Source: Gliomastix tumulicola (lineage: Eukaryota; Ascomycota; Sordariomycetes; Hypocreales; Bionectriaceae). From it: a stretch of DNA of 64,000 bases. A program made the translations under genes and the position numbers. The stretch covers positions 2,728,001 to 2,792,000 of the forward strand of contig BCHX01000004.1 of NCBI GenBank assembly GCA_001599755.1. Direction: 5' to 3'. The notes under the pieces are model-generated. The model did no database searches. It saw nothing but the letters and a program-made list of their open reading frames with translations, and was not told the DNA's origin. The stretch's first letter is position 1. Each line of letters opens with the position of its first letter. Shown here piece by piece: positions 1 through 12,653 of the stretch.

Positions 1-1158
1 GGAGGATGCTTTATGCAGAAATGGTTTGCTGCGCGCGCTGCAGCAATTGCCTGTACACCGTGTCGAGCCCAATAGCCTCATGGCACGTTGGTTCTATCTG
101 ATCCCGAAGCCTCCCTATGCATCTTCAATCATCAGGCAATACCAGGACCTGAGATCTTGGAAACCGATCATGGATTGCTTCCGATCTTGATACAGGGACG
201 GAGCATTTCCCCCGCAGGGTGGGGCATCCTCAGAGGGCTGAGATTGCCCCGCGACGGCTTCCATGAGTCAGCACTTTGCCGTTGAGCTACCCTACATGAT
301 TTGTTCCACGAAACTTCCAGTCGGCTTCTAGACGAACATCATGATGCACACCATAAATATGTGCAAAGGCATGCATGATTCATCGAGTTTCCCAGGTGAT
401 CTCGGTCTATATGGCAATCTCCATGGTTCTTGAGGCTACCATAATACTACCTCTGCCTCTCATTTGACATGATCGTGACTCGCGAGACCGTTGCTGACTC
501 CCCTGGCTGCTTCCTAGTGTCTTAGACGACCGACCGTCGGCCGGACGGCGGTGAACCACGTACCTAGTAGTGACATTTCCCTCAGATACCGAAACAATGG
601 CGATAATTTCTTAGGCCTAACGAAACGAGGATAAAAAGAATAGGCTCTCCAACTGGAGTGATATTCGGTTGACCGCAGGATATAAGCGCCTAGACTTGAG
701 TCCAGTATCAACAGACTCTGACGCCTGTCACCCATAGCTACCCTGCATCGACAGCATAATGACACTCTCGAGAGGTTGATAACGTGTGAGTCCAACTTCC
801 AACGGTGTTGAGACATGGCCCTGTTATGAGTTGTGTGTTGAGACCGATGATAGTAAGGCCCTCGTTACCAGGGCCCTCTCCCAACACTCTTGACCATACT
901 TCATCAGAAGGCATCAAACGCTGGTGCCTACAGCTGGCGTGCCAAAATGACCACGGAAACGATGAACACGGCCACGAGATGCCCATATCACAAACGACCG
1001 CTTCATGTAGACTGCGTGACTGCAGATGGAAGAGAACTTTAAGTGATTGATAGATAACATTGGCATGATGATCGCTAAACCCGACTCGGCATTGTCTTCT
1101 GGGAGAGGCAACAGGACCGAGGTGATCATTGGGCGGATATATATCCCTAGATATCACA
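1..1158. other. Gene-free left flank
   Basis: No reading frame here resembles a known family, and the short frames have random-looking composition. The only structured element I see is the tRNA-like hairpin at 214-295 on the minus strand, listed separately. The stretch lies just downstream of the 3' end of the minus-strand reductase gene, so its right part probably includes that gene's 3' untranslated region and terminator. Confidence 0.5.
214..295 (-). other. tRNA-like hairpin, possible degenerate tRNA relic
   Basis: On the minus strand the seven bases at 295-289 (GTAGGGT) can pair with those at 220-214 (ACCCTGC), with one G-U pair. Directly inside the 3' arm, 221-250 forms an imperfect palindrome of about 13 bp. 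Just after the 5' arm lies TAGCTCAACGG, which fits the tRNA A-box consensus, and further on a CAT triplet sits where an elongator tRNA-Met anticodon could be. A proper T-loop (TTCGANNC) and a clean anticodon stem are missing. An intact tRNA is therefore not supported; a decayed tRNA or chance structure is more likely. Confidence 0.2.
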
Positions 1159-2536
1159 TCACAGCTTCTGCTTGGGATTCTTCTTCCTCTCCTCCTGCGC
1201 CGACCTCAGCAGCGCATACAGCGTCTGCAGCCTCGGCATCTCAACCCCCCTCTCCCGGGCGATCCTCACCGGATTCCCGAGGATGACCTCGAGCTCGAGC
1301 GGCTTCCCGTCCTCCCAGTCCAGCAGCATGCTCGGCCGCGCGCCCTTGTTCCGCTCCGTGCTCTGGATGATCTTGTCCGGCCGCGCCATGTAGTCCGGGA
1401 ACCCGCGGCCGAGGATCCGCGGCACGGCGTCCCAGATCTCGTGCATGACGCCCGCGAGGTGGCGGCGCAGCTCCGGGTCCGTGACCATGTCGGCGTTGCC
1501 GCGGCCCCCCGACAGCACGGCGGACGGGTTCATGGCGGCGTTGATGCAGAGCTTGTGCCAGCGGACGGTCTGGAGGCCGATCTCGTCGTGCGGGTCGACG
1601 TCCCTGATGCCGCCGGCGTCCCGCCACCAGGCCGTCAGGTCGCGCGTGCACTGCGTCCCCCTCGCCGAGAGCTCAGCTACTGCGGGAGTAGTCCCGAGGC
1701 CGTCTGTGTAAGGGCCGATGCTGATCCTCGTCCAGCGGTTCTGCCGGATGACGCCCGGGGACGTCTGCTCGGCGCTGACGATGGTGACGGCGCTCACGAT
1801 GGGAACGTCCGGGAATCTCTTCCTGAATGGCTCCTCGACGCCGACGCCGTTCTGGATCAGGACGATGCAGGACCGCGGGCCGACGAGGGGCGCGATCATC
1901 GCCGAGTCGTCGCTCACGTCCGGCAGCGCCTTGGTTGTCACGAAGATGTAGTCCCAGCCATGGTCGGCCTGTCCCGCGGCCTCGACGGACGGGAAGGCAG
2001 CCTCCGGGTGGAACGTGTAGTCCCCGAAGCTCCTCGTCTGCAGGGCCACGCCCGACTTCTCTATGGCCTTGTAGTTGGATCTCGCGACCAGCGAGACACG
2101 GAGGCCCAGCGACGGCTGTGGATCAGGGAGGGAGAGAGAAGCGTCAGCATCCCGTCGGTATCCGTGCTAGATGGAGCCAAACCCGGGAGGGCAGAGAGGC
2201 CGCCGCCAGGAAGAAGGAAGGGCCGGGCTTACATGGTGCAGTCTGGACGCATAGAAACAGCCGACGGCGCCCGCGCCGACGAATACGATATGGACCTGCC
2301 TATCAACCAGCTCATCTCAGATTAGGCACTGCAACATACGGGCGTCTGCTTGGGGGGTGGGGTCTTGGGTCTTGGGACGTCGTTCCTCCTTTCTGTATAG
2401 TAATACATAAATTCTCCTTTGGGATCTGGAAGACAAGGCGGGAAGTCCCGGGGTAGCGGGATGGGTGCTCGATCAGATGTATGACTGGACGGGGAAGAGA
2501 GGAGAGGAGAGGAGGTGCTCACCTGGGCTCTGCCAT
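1159..2536 (-). CDS. Ketopantoate reductase (ApbA/PanE) family oxidoreductase
   Basis: I assemble three exons, 2536-2523, 2299-2233 and 2115-1159, giving 345 residues. The first exon is only 14 nt (Met-Ala-Glu-Pro plus two bases). Splicing removes an in-frame stop and joins exactly onto a Rossmann start (VHIVFVGAGAVG), whose GAGAVG motif falls near residues 13-18. Family features follow: the nucleotide-domain strand with VTTKA, the WHKLCINAAMN helix with the conserved lysine and asparagine, and a C-terminal helical domain ending in a lysine-rich tail. The family reduces 2-dehydropantoate to pantoate with NADPH in CoA synthesis. Fungi carry several paralogues of uncertain substrate, so the reaction here is inferred. 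The gene stands alone next to a long gene-free region. Exon 1 is the weakest part of the model. Confidence 0.85.
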
Positions 2537-2660
2537 GGCCAACAGCTTCCTAGGAATAGGAGGTGGGACGCCGGACCAGAGGCCTCAAAGTTCCTCCAAT
2601 GCGGAGCAGATGGATGATATGGACGAGCGCGGGTGGTGGAAGGTTGCGCATGTGAGAAGC

Positions 2661-2682
2661 CAGTCAGTCAGTCAGTCAGTCA
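2661..2682. repeat. (GTCA)n microsatellite
   Basis: About five tandem copies of a four-base unit lie in the intergenic DNA upstream of the reductase gene. No function can be inferred. Confidence 0.8.
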
Positions 2683-3897
2683 TTGGAAATGGAACGTCGT
2701 CAGCCCGGCATTCACGATACAAACCTAGGCCAAGCTCCGTTCCGTCCTAGAAATGTTCTGCCGTTGCCGCCCGCCCCACCCTAGACCAGGTCCACGCTGC
2801 AAGTATCCGTCCGTCCTGTCCAGGGCGTGAAGCCCAAGATGGAATACAAGCCCTCGTTCTGCTTTCACAAGGCGGCCTCGTGTGAATGACGATGCATGCA
2901 CGACGACAGGATCAGCTATTGATTACCGTCCCTCTCGCTTCCCCGGGCCCCATGCCTGGGTGCCACCGTTGGGCTTGGATCCTGGAAAACATGTCCGAGG
3001 AGAACAGACAGGCAACAGCCAGTAGGAAGCCTGGGACAGAATACACATGCTCTTGCATATGCAAAGTCCCTGTCCTGCATGTCTGGCTGATGGTGGGCGA
3101 AATGGATCAGACGCCGACCAGGACGGGCGGCATCCACGGATCGAGGTGTGATCCTTCTGTCTGCAGTCCAACAAATCGGGGGGAGGGGGGTGTTGGTTCA
3201 ACAGCTCAGCTACCTCGCCAACGTCGGATGACCTTTCGATGTGCCTATTCAGTTAAGATCATCACGCATGATAAGGGCGACTTATCATGTACTGTACCTG
3301 CCCCCAAAGACAACAACTTCGTTCTGGACCCCCGGCCATCCACACACAGGCTGACCCGAGCACACCATCTCGGATCTACCATCGAACCAGAATCCTCTTG
3401 GCACAGAGAGAAAGCGGATATGGCCGCCAAGTAAGAACAGGTTCTTCAGGACCATCGCCAGTTTACGCTTGATGACGAGAGGGCACGGAATCTACGGAAA
3501 CGATTGTGAATACGTAGCATGTACCTACAGCTGATTCCCGGCTTCTCCAAGACAGTCAAGACGACATCTCAAAGCCGGGTGCCCAGCAACGAGGTTAGAA
3601 ATTCAGTCTATGCCAGTGCGAAAACATCCAGGCCAATGGAGAGCAAGCGCTGAATGTCGATATACGCCACTCCGAGGAGCAGACGTAGTGCTGGCAAATG
3701 TGGTCGACGAGCAAGCGCCCGCCGTCACACACATCACACACTCATCACACAGTGTCTCAATGAAGCAACCTGTAACTGTGACCCCTCCCTGTTTTCAGGG
3801 ATCAAAGAGAAATCCCAGTCATCATCGAAACCAGAGGACGGACACACCATCGGCCTGACCGAATCAATGTGCGACTCACAGCGCGTCGATACTCACC

Positions 3898-3922
3898 GAT
3901 TGATTGATTGATTGATTGATTG
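3898..3922. repeat. (GATT)n microsatellite
   Basis: Six tandem copies of GATT lie in the long gene-free region. It is a simple repeat with no recognisable role. Confidence 0.85.
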
Positions 3923-6900
3923 CTCGAGGAACAGCTGGGGGAGTGAGGGGTTCCAGGCTGGCACGCCATTCTCCACAGGGCCGATCTGGAGGTAGTGTCT
4001 TCAGATAGGCGAGGAGGAAGAGGAGCCGCCTGAAGCGACCAAAGCAAGTCGTTGCGAACCGGCATAAAGGCGTCCTGCAGCAGCCGTTGTTCGTGTGGGT
4101 GGTGTGGTCAGCTTTGACGTGTCAGATGAGCTATGGGCACTGGCAGCACACAGGCAACCGCTCCATTTAGGGTCGTCATTCGTCAATCCGGGATGGGTGG
4201 CCCAGAAGTCATGTCATGCTGAGGTCGCATCACGCTAAGCACGAGCAACTCTGGCACTTCGAAAGGCGAAGGAAGGAATGCGTTTCGTTAGCAAGGCCCG
4301 ACTGTGCTTGGGAGAGCGCGAGCGCCCGACGTGCATCATGGTGATCTCCAGTGGGTGGTTAGACCAAAGGTGGTAGTTCCGCCCATGCCGCATGCAAGAA
4401 AAGATTTTCTTGGTAGGAAGGGTCCGAAGTGGGAGGCAATGAAATGAATGGGCAGCAGAGGAGGGTGGAAGCAACGACTATCAATAGTCTGTGTGTGTGA
4501 GAGTGCGCGGAGCCCGAGACCGATCTCGGGACGACAAGACTAGAGGCAGACGGAGCAGGAGGACTAATGAAATCAAAGGTGTGTGCAATTGCAATTGCAC
4601 ATGTTGGGAAGAAGTTGGGGTCGATTGGCAATTGAGGAGGGTGGTGGAAGGAGAAGTTTTCCTTCGCATGTGGCTCGTTGAAAATTTGAGTCAAGCCCGT
4701 CAGCAAAGTGGGGGTGGGGTTCCTCCAACCGACCACTGAAAGCGCAGTGGACAGTGGCCTCCTTCTCCACTGTATCTGCAGCGCTTCACCTGCACGGCGG
4801 CCTGTGAGGGACCGACCGGGACACTGTACTCCGTACCAAGTGCCCTGTAGGAGGTGCCCTGTGAGCCTGCGGCGAAGCCCGCCCAGCTTCAGGGCGCCAT
4901 CGAGTCCCCCCAGGGGGTTGCCCTCCAGCTCCTGTCCCTTCTGTTGGTCTACTGTTCCATGGCAGATGGGTCGAACGGGCACAGTCTCAGGAGCAAGAGC
5001 CTCCGCTTACTCTCGTGTTCACAAATGCCCGGCTCACGGCCAGCTTCCCAAGTCGGCTCTCCGTCAAGAAGGCATGTTACGGCCTGTGCACGGAACTACC
5101 TGATGCTCATTGTCAGATGGTCGCATGTGGGATGCATTTAGGCTAGTCCTGACTGCTGAGCTGTCTTACCTGATGCAGAAGCTCTCGCTGTAGATACTAC
5201 ATAGGCGAGGCGCTAGAACGGTTCTATGTAGTAATGTCATCATCATCGTGCGAGTCCTGTGCGCACAGGCAAGTAAGCTTATTCCAACAATCTTTGCTTT
5301 GCTTTGCCGCCGTTGTACACAGTGTTGGGAGGCAGTTGGAAACATGCATGGCATGGTCTCGCCGGCTCACCGAAGTCCCTGAGCTGCACACCTTGGCCTC
5401 CTCTCGTCTCGACGTGGCGAGGGATGCCTGAGACCCGACAGTTTCAGAGGATTGCACTGGTCACCTCCCGCCTCTTCCTCCCCAGGGCATATTAAGAAAC
5501 TTGGGCCATTGGCATTATGTGTAGCAGGACAGAGAACCTCGGAGCATGTGCTGTTGATCGCATGTTTGATCGTTGTATCCATCTGCTGCTGCGACCTTCC
5601 GTGGCCAGGCTGCCAAGCCTCTGAAGCGCCTGCTTGGAGGAGCATTCTGTCAGAAGGGCCTGTAAGGGATCGTCTGCCCGGGCATTTTCCCTTCCTTTGC
5701 TTGCGTCGTCTCGGCACATTGTCCTGTGCACCAGGGACAGGGTATAATCATCACGAGGATGCCTGCCTGTTGCTATGCACCAGAGAGGCCCCTTCGCGAG
5801 CTCGTGTCGGGCAACGCACCTTGCAAAAGTCGGTGGGCAGGATTGGCGGCGCCTCCTGATTCGTGCGTGACCGTGGCTAAACGGGTATTCTTCGCGCTTG
5901 TGCACATAGTCGCTGTCGGCGCATACAATTGTGCAAAGGATAGCAGCAGCTACCGGGCCGATGGATGGCTTGACGCATTGATTGCCCGATGGAAGAGGGC
6001 GGCCTCAACTCCGTCGTTACAGCTAAGACTCGAGCTAAGAGCACTGGCCACGGCCCTAGGCGTCATCGCCAACACGCCGCGTCTGAGGTGGCTTGAGGTA
6101 GCAGGCACAGGTACGAAGTACGGAGCATGTCCTGGTGGTGTCCTGGATGTGTGAGTATGGAACGGCATCTGCACGGTTGATCTCGCCGTGCAGCATCGTA
6201 ATTTTACGCTAGTCGTGTTCCTTGGGTGCCCATCGCCATCCCATGCTTCGTACCCGTTGTACGTGACGGGCTCGAAGACCTGTACGGAGTCGATGGGTGG
6301 GAATTCCTGGAGGATCGGTTACCAATCATCTCGAGAGCTGGAGGCTATCGATTGTGCATGGACGTGTGCATGCGGCTATGGTGTTCACTCGGCATCATCG
6401 GAAAGGCGGGCGGGAGGAGTCAGTGAGACAAGACGACTGCAGCAGCAGGAAGGGTGGCAGCACCGTGGATCAATCGATAAGGGCGAGCGACCCGTGTCTG
6501 CCACGCTTATGAGTATGGAAAGCGGAAGCGGCGCGTGGGCAGGCAGACTATGATGTCTTCCCTCCCTGCTGTAGCCGGAAAAAGAAGAGCTAGAAGAACC
6601 CTGGCCCTTGCTTAGCAGGCCGGCCCTGTCGGTGCAGATTCTGTCTTGCAGGGCGCGCTCGTGCCGCACCAAAGCGCCGATGCTATTGGCCGACGGTGCG
6701 GCGGCCTGCATGCGAGGGCCTGCACGTTGCATGCACAAAATCCAAAATGTCAGAAATCATCCACTGGATCAGCCCGTGCACGCAACCCCGGCCCGGTCGC
6801 TGCACCGGGAACTCCTCGGGGGGACCCAGGATTGGGAGAGGAGCTCGCCAGAGGCAGGCCGCCGGCGGGCGTGCAACGGTTACAGCACACACGGCCGGGA

Positions 6901-9900
6901 CCTTCGAGACAGACAAAAGTTGTGTGCTTGGTGGTGCTTGGTGGTGGTGGGGGTCCCCCTTGGCAAGGAGAGGGAGAGGAGGAAAAGAGCCTGGCCAAGC
7001 CCTCCGTCCAGTCTGCCAACGTGACTGACTGACTGTTCGAGTGCAGTGTGACATGTGTAACAGTTGAACAGTTCCTCCGCGTGGGAACCAGCGGTTCCCC
7101 ATGCGTGACGCATGCGAATGTAGGCTCGCGAGAATCATGGGTCTCGTACTTCTGCATGTTGCCAATGCTTTGTCATGGACAGCAACCTGCAGGCGGCCAG
7201 AAAATGCCATGTTGGACGTGCATGTCCCGTCGTCCGCACCCGCATTGACGAATCGAAGCTCTGCGTTTCCCTCCTGGATTCTGCCCCAGGCGCAGCGCCG
7301 CAGCCTCTTCCTTTGGCGCCTGCAGGCCGGGGACGAGGGGAGAACGCGACCGTCTCCGCGAATCCGTGGCGACGCGCCGATTGGGAAAGCCTCGCTGACG
7401 GCTAGGCAACTTCGGGCTCCATGGCGTTGATTCAGCAGATCGATTTAGCAACACCTGTCCGTACTTGGGGATGGCAAGTGGGAGCTCAATTATGATTACA
7501 TTCAACGCCTTGCAGCTGTCGATGCTGGGGAGCTGCAGCAGCATCGGGGAAGAACGATGGGCGGAATCCTTTGACTCGGCTTGCACCGGCTTCAGGGTGT
7601 CCTTCCGTCGGTCGCATCTCTTCCTCCTCTCGCACGCTGGGAACTGTGACTATCTGGAGAGGCGCTCGCTGGCGAAGGAGTTATGTCGTGCACAATTCAG
7701 CCCCAGCATTTTCATTGAGAGCCCGCCCGTTGGCTCCTAGGCGCCTAGGCAGGGCTCGAATTCCTGGAGGAGCGACAACTCCAAGGCCAGGATGGACGCC
7801 ATCTCCTTCTCCCCGCCTCCCCTCTCCCCTCCTCTCGCGTCAGTTCACTTGCAGCGGCTTCCTACTAGGACTGGGCCCCCAAATTTGCAGGCCCAGACCT
7901 AGTGCCAATGACAGATCGGTGACTGTGATCTCGAGATACCCAAAGTAAAACGAGTACCTACGGAGTAAGACCGTCGGGATCCTGGATCGCTGCTGGCAGG
8001 AACATAATTACCTGTTAGGGTCATAGCTTTCGCCGTGTATTCCGCGTCGTCGCAGCAGAGAACTTGGGAATGGATTGACGGCGGTGAGTGCTGCTAACAG
8101 GCTAGTCAAAGCCACCCAGTGCATGATGATGCTGCTGCTGCTGCCAGCCACCCTGTGCTAGCAGTAGTACGTGGCCGATCCAAATTTGGGGATCATCGTT
8201 CTTCGGGCCAGGACTCGCGTAGCTGTTGCTTCACCTCTGCCATTGGATACCAGCGCTCGTAGTGCTTCCAGTATCCGTAATTTCTATCAGTAATATCGCG
8301 GCTGAGAGGGTGAGAGATACCACTAGCCCGCTGCTCCCGCCCCCCGTAGCTTAATTCCTATTACGGCGGTCCTTGTCAATTCCCGTTGTCATATTTTCTG
8401 CTGATGGTGACATATCACCAACTCGTGTCTGCCATTGGGTGAGCAGGGTAACCCGCCATCACACCGTCCCTTAGCCGTCCATCCCGCACTGACGTTGAAT
8501 GCTGGGGGCACATGCGCCAGATGCCCACGAACATCTATCCCCAGGTCCTTGCTTGGGCTTCTGCTTCCCAGATGCGTAGACGTGCATGCACAGTAAGATG
8601 AGAGCCGACAGAGGCAGGGCCTTTCTGTCGTACAGATCACTTTGCGTTCGGCTCCTCGTGGCCAAAAAACGGACTTTGGTTGAATTATCGGGAGTCTTGG
8701 GACCTGGGTTCGCCAGTGGCTGAACATCCCACATCCTATCTTTGGTACAGTGCCTCGCCAGCTATCCCGTCGCCCGTCGCCCGTCCCCTGGCAGACGCCT
8801 CTCGCGCTCCCACGCCGAGGAGGGGAGTCCAGGGCCGATGTATCAGCTAGTCATCACCTTACTCATCTGGGGGCTGGGCAACCTGGACGAGCGTCGAAAC
8901 CGCCGTCATCTGGTCATCTGAGTTAAAGAAGACCCGATCCCACCATCAACTCGTGTTGGGACCTACCGATTCCGATTCTTACCTGCTACCCTTTTGCCGT
9001 TGCTTCTCTGAGACCCTCTGGAAGCAGGAGGGAATCCCTTTCCACCAATCTTTATTTTTTCAAAGCCAGGAGACTCCGATCGGACGTCTACCTTGAAATC
9101 ATAATCTTACCTGGCGAGTTCACGATTGTGCAAACCGAGTTATTGCCACGCGCCGATATCCGCCCAGACGTCCCCGTGGCCCAGTCCGCTACGCACTACG
9201 CACCAAAGGACATAGCCGCGCCTACCTGGTCTTGGGACAAGGCATCTTACCCTTCGCGTCACAAGCCACCGAGTGACCGACAGTGATCTACACGAGCTTG
9301 TCCATTCAGCCGGCAGACAAGTTTGCCTTTCCAACTTCCGAGAGCGACTGCGTCCGTCTGAGACATCGGCCTGGGCGTCCTATAAGCGATTGACACCTCG
9401 CCAGAGAAGCGGTACCCTCGCCATCGTCAGTCTTGGCCAACAGAAATAAAAGAGGACAGGCCAAAAACAGGGCCCACCGCACGAAGAATCCCCACTCATT
9501 CGGTCATCACGGAAAATCCACCCTTCGCGGCGGAAACAGTTTCGAGAAGGTCCATTGCAAGAAAGCACGACCGACGGCGAAAAAAAAGGGGCAGGATTGT
9601 ATGCTACTAGCCTCCGTCTGAATCAGCCGAAAGGTGCAGCAGGAAAAAGAGGAGGGAAAGAAGAAGAAAAAAAAAAGATTTGGACGGAAACAGGGCCCGC
9701 AGCAACAAGCGAAACCGCCGTCGTCTGCTTCCGTTCTTCGGGGGTGAAATTCCTGTTGGTCGGACCCAGGCTTGCCAGGTGGACTGAGCACCGAGCGATC
9801 AGCAGCAACAATTCAAATCGTTGCAGCCAGCGCCTGCTGTTGTTTCTCGGCGTCGGACCAGACTGACCAGCTTACCTTATTCCAGCAGCTCGTCTGCAGG

Positions 9901-10623
9901 CATCCGATTGCAGTGGTCAACAAGTCTGCCACTGACCAGCTGTGGACCGTCATCCATCCCACCCACCCTCCACTGCACCAACACCACCAGCACCACCACC
10001 ACTGCGACCACGCGGACAAACCCCCCCTCCCTGCGCTAGGGTGCTAGGTCGCCATACTAGACTGGGCACTGTACCGCCCTGCCCTGTACTGTACATGCAG
10101 GCTGGATCGGGTCCAACCCTGCCCTGCCACCACTATTGTTTGAGGAGGAAGAACTTGGCCCGGCGTCACCCCGACCGAGGGACAGACACAGCAAGGTGAC
10201 TTGTTGAGTGCCAAGGCTGCGTGCACCATCACTATCGGTGGTACATCTCGGTCGCAATCGGAACCCATTACCACCACCTGCACCCACCTGTAACCGCCAT
10301 CAGAACCTTTACCCGACCTGCACGGAGTCCTGCTAGCAGCACCTCCAACCACGCCCCCCCCCGTATTTTACTTGACGCTCTAGCCGGCAGTTACTTGGCG
10401 GTACGTCAGGAACCGCCTGTTCCCTCACCCCGACACAGGTATCTCCCAGGTCGCTGGCCCAAACCAGCCCACACTGGCAGCTTATAGCCTTGCTGGCCCA
10501 ATTTCTTCGAACCGACTTTGGCCACCCGCCAACTTCAACCTCCTCCAACCCTTTCTCTGTTTTCCAACCCTCCACTTGCAAACTCTCAAGGTTGTTTTTG
10601 TCATCGCTCTACAGCCTGTCAAC

Positions 10624-12108
10624 ATGATAATCGACGGCGAGAAATGGGCATGCGAGGCCTGCGTTCGCGGCCACCGCGTCAGCAACTGCCAACACTCTGG
10701 TAAGTCTTTGACTCTCATAACTGGCCGCCTGCCTTATTACCGCGCGCAGTCGGCTTCGCGATGTTCCCCCCCCACGACACCGGCACCCGGCCTGCTGCTG
10801 TGTCAACTCGCGTCGCCTTGCCGCCCCGCCGCCTTGACTGCACAGAGCTGCTGCTAACCGTGTCGCTACCAATTGCAGACCGTCCGCTGCAGCATATTAA
10901 CAAGAAGGGTCGGCCCGTGTCACAATGCCAGCACTGTCGGGCCATGCGGAAATCCCGGTCCTCGCACGTCAAGTGCGACTGCGGCGAGAAGACTAGCAAG
11001 TGCGCCCACTTGCAGCCCACGGTAGAGGGCCACACTGGTGAGCTCGCCCTGTCTCGGATAATGTCTACATCGCATGCCCCGGGACCCGTTCTGACTAGGT
11101 GTCGACGCAACAGAGACCTGCTGCTGCAACCACGGCGGTCGATGCTCCTGCTGCCACAAGAAGGAGCTGCACCCTACGCTCGACACCGTCCCGGAGTCCG
11201 ACTCGGACGGCGAAGCACGCAACAAGGCCAACGCGGCTCGTCCCAAGATCCCTGCCCGCCGCCGACGCGCTAACACCGTCCACTCTGACGGCATGTTCGG
11301 CTTCGACCAGCACGGCAACCGCACAACCAGCGCGAAGCAGCGACCGGCACAGAAGGTCGGCCCGTACCAGCTCAACCGGGTCAATTCTGCCAACAGCACC
11401 AGCAGCCTCGGCGCAGGCTCTGACTCCATGGCTGAGGTCCGCCGCGGTGCTCCGCAGCGACGCGTCAAGTCGGAGGCGGCGTCGCCTCTCGTCTCTGCCA
11501 CTGGGTTCGCCATGGGAGGCGCTGTTCCTCCGCTCGATCTCTCCGGAATCGAGTACCCGCCCTACAACGTGGCCAACGGCTCCTTTGACCTCTTTGGCAA
11601 TGACTTCTCCCCCGACCACGAGGGTCCAATGTACAGCGCCGGCCTGAGCGCGGCCTCGGTCGACTGGAGCCACTACGACCTCAACGATGCCAAGCGCCCA
11701 GGCAACTTCACCCCGTCCAGCTACAGCCAGGCCGGCACCCACGGCTTCGGCGGGTTTGACTTTGGCAGCGGCTCTGAGCAGCTTCCGCATCTTGTGAACA
11801 CCACATCGACCTCTGGCGACGTCTCTGAGGTAGAGGACTACATCTCAGGCGCCGATGGCGAGTTCAATGGAGGGTACATCCGACAAGGCAACATGATGGG
11901 ACAGCCCGCCGACCTGACAAGCATCGACTACGACAGTTTCTACAAGGGCGCTGACCAGAGCGGCATCCCGCCAGCCGGTGGCATGTCCATGGTGGAGGAA
12001 GACCCCGCATTCTGGATGCCCAATTACAACCACGACGGCCTTTCTAACATGGACGAGAGCCCAGATCCGTTGGGCCCCGCGACGATGGGCAACTTCTGGG
12101 AACTGTGA
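10624..12108 (+). CDS. Copper-fist transcription factor (Ace1/Cuf1/Mac1 family)
   Basis: Three exons, 10624-10699, 10879-11037 and 11114-12108, encode 409 residues. The protein starts directly with the copper-fist domain: C10, C13, C22 and H24 form the zinc site, followed by RGHR (15-18) and the minor-groove motif KKGRP (34-38). Further cysteine pairs and a CDCG segment follow. Exon 3 opens with a dense cysteine cluster (CCCNHGGRCSCC, about 81-92), as expected of copper-thiolate switches. The rest is low-complexity, Ser/Asn/Gly-rich, and acidic and aromatic toward the C terminus, resembling an activation region. Family members bind copper and control copper uptake or detoxification genes in the nucleus. 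Whether this one senses excess or starvation cannot be told. No target gene is visible nearby. Confidence 0.93.
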
Positions 12109-12627
12109 GATGCGAAAATCTCACCGCAGCTTCATCAATTCCCCAGCGCTGCAGCCGACTGCCGCATTGTTGGGACGCCTTTGCACGATGTTTACGGTCA
12201 ACATGACATACATGAGCGATGGCTCTCTGGTCCTGTGAACTGTGCTGGATTACACTGGTCACAGCAACGACTCTCTGTCTGACATTTTCTCGAGCCTTGT
12301 ATTTACCTACTCTTCTACATACTCAGCGCCTGCCGTCCTTCACCTCGGCGGCGTCGCTTCGCTTGAAGTTTCTCTATGCCGTTCGTTTTCATTTCTTATA
12401 GACTTCGCTACAACCTTCGGGTCTTATATATGTTGGATATGCTTGCTCGCGGTGCACCGAGCAAGCGGAGTACCTGGGGACTGGGGAAACGGTGTTACGG
12501 TTTTTCTTGAATTTCTGATTTCTATTATACAATTGAAAAGCAAACAAACGTGTCGGGCATTTTCCTCGCTGGAAAGGGGGGCATGGGTTTTGGGCATGAG
12601 ACGGGATGTTTCTTTGCTACTGCTTCG

Positions 12628-12653
12628 TGGCGGGCGGGCGGGCGGGCGGGCGG
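12628..12653. repeat. (GCGG)n G-rich repeat, quadruplex-prone
   Basis: Six runs of G separated by single C residues lie about 520 bp past the copper-fist stop codon. The plus strand satisfies the usual pattern for four-stranded G structures. Confidence 0.75.

Larger units (their letters stand above)
2537..10623. other. 8-kb gene-free region upstream of the copper-fist gene
   Basis: I read all six frames and found no frame above about 210 codons and none with recognisable domains or a consistent splice pattern. Content is mixed-composition DNA with short microsatellites: a (GTCA)n run at 2661-2682 and a (GATT)n run at 3898-3922. The last kilobase (about 9.4-10.6 kb) is rich in pyrimidine tracts and CCACC/CAACC clusters, typical of a long fungal 5' leader, and probably contains the promoter and untranslated leader of the copper-fist gene. 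I see no terminal inverted repeats, transposase or reverse transcriptase remnants. Confidence 0.5.

Noticed and set aside
2886..3434. 182-codon plus-strand frame in the gene desert
   Set aside because: No domain, no consistent composition, overlapped by equally long frames on the other strand, and no splice partners.
4359..4982. 207-codon minus-strand frame
   Set aside because: Low-complexity Ser/Pro/Leu translation with no recognisable motif. The DNA looks like a promoter or leader.
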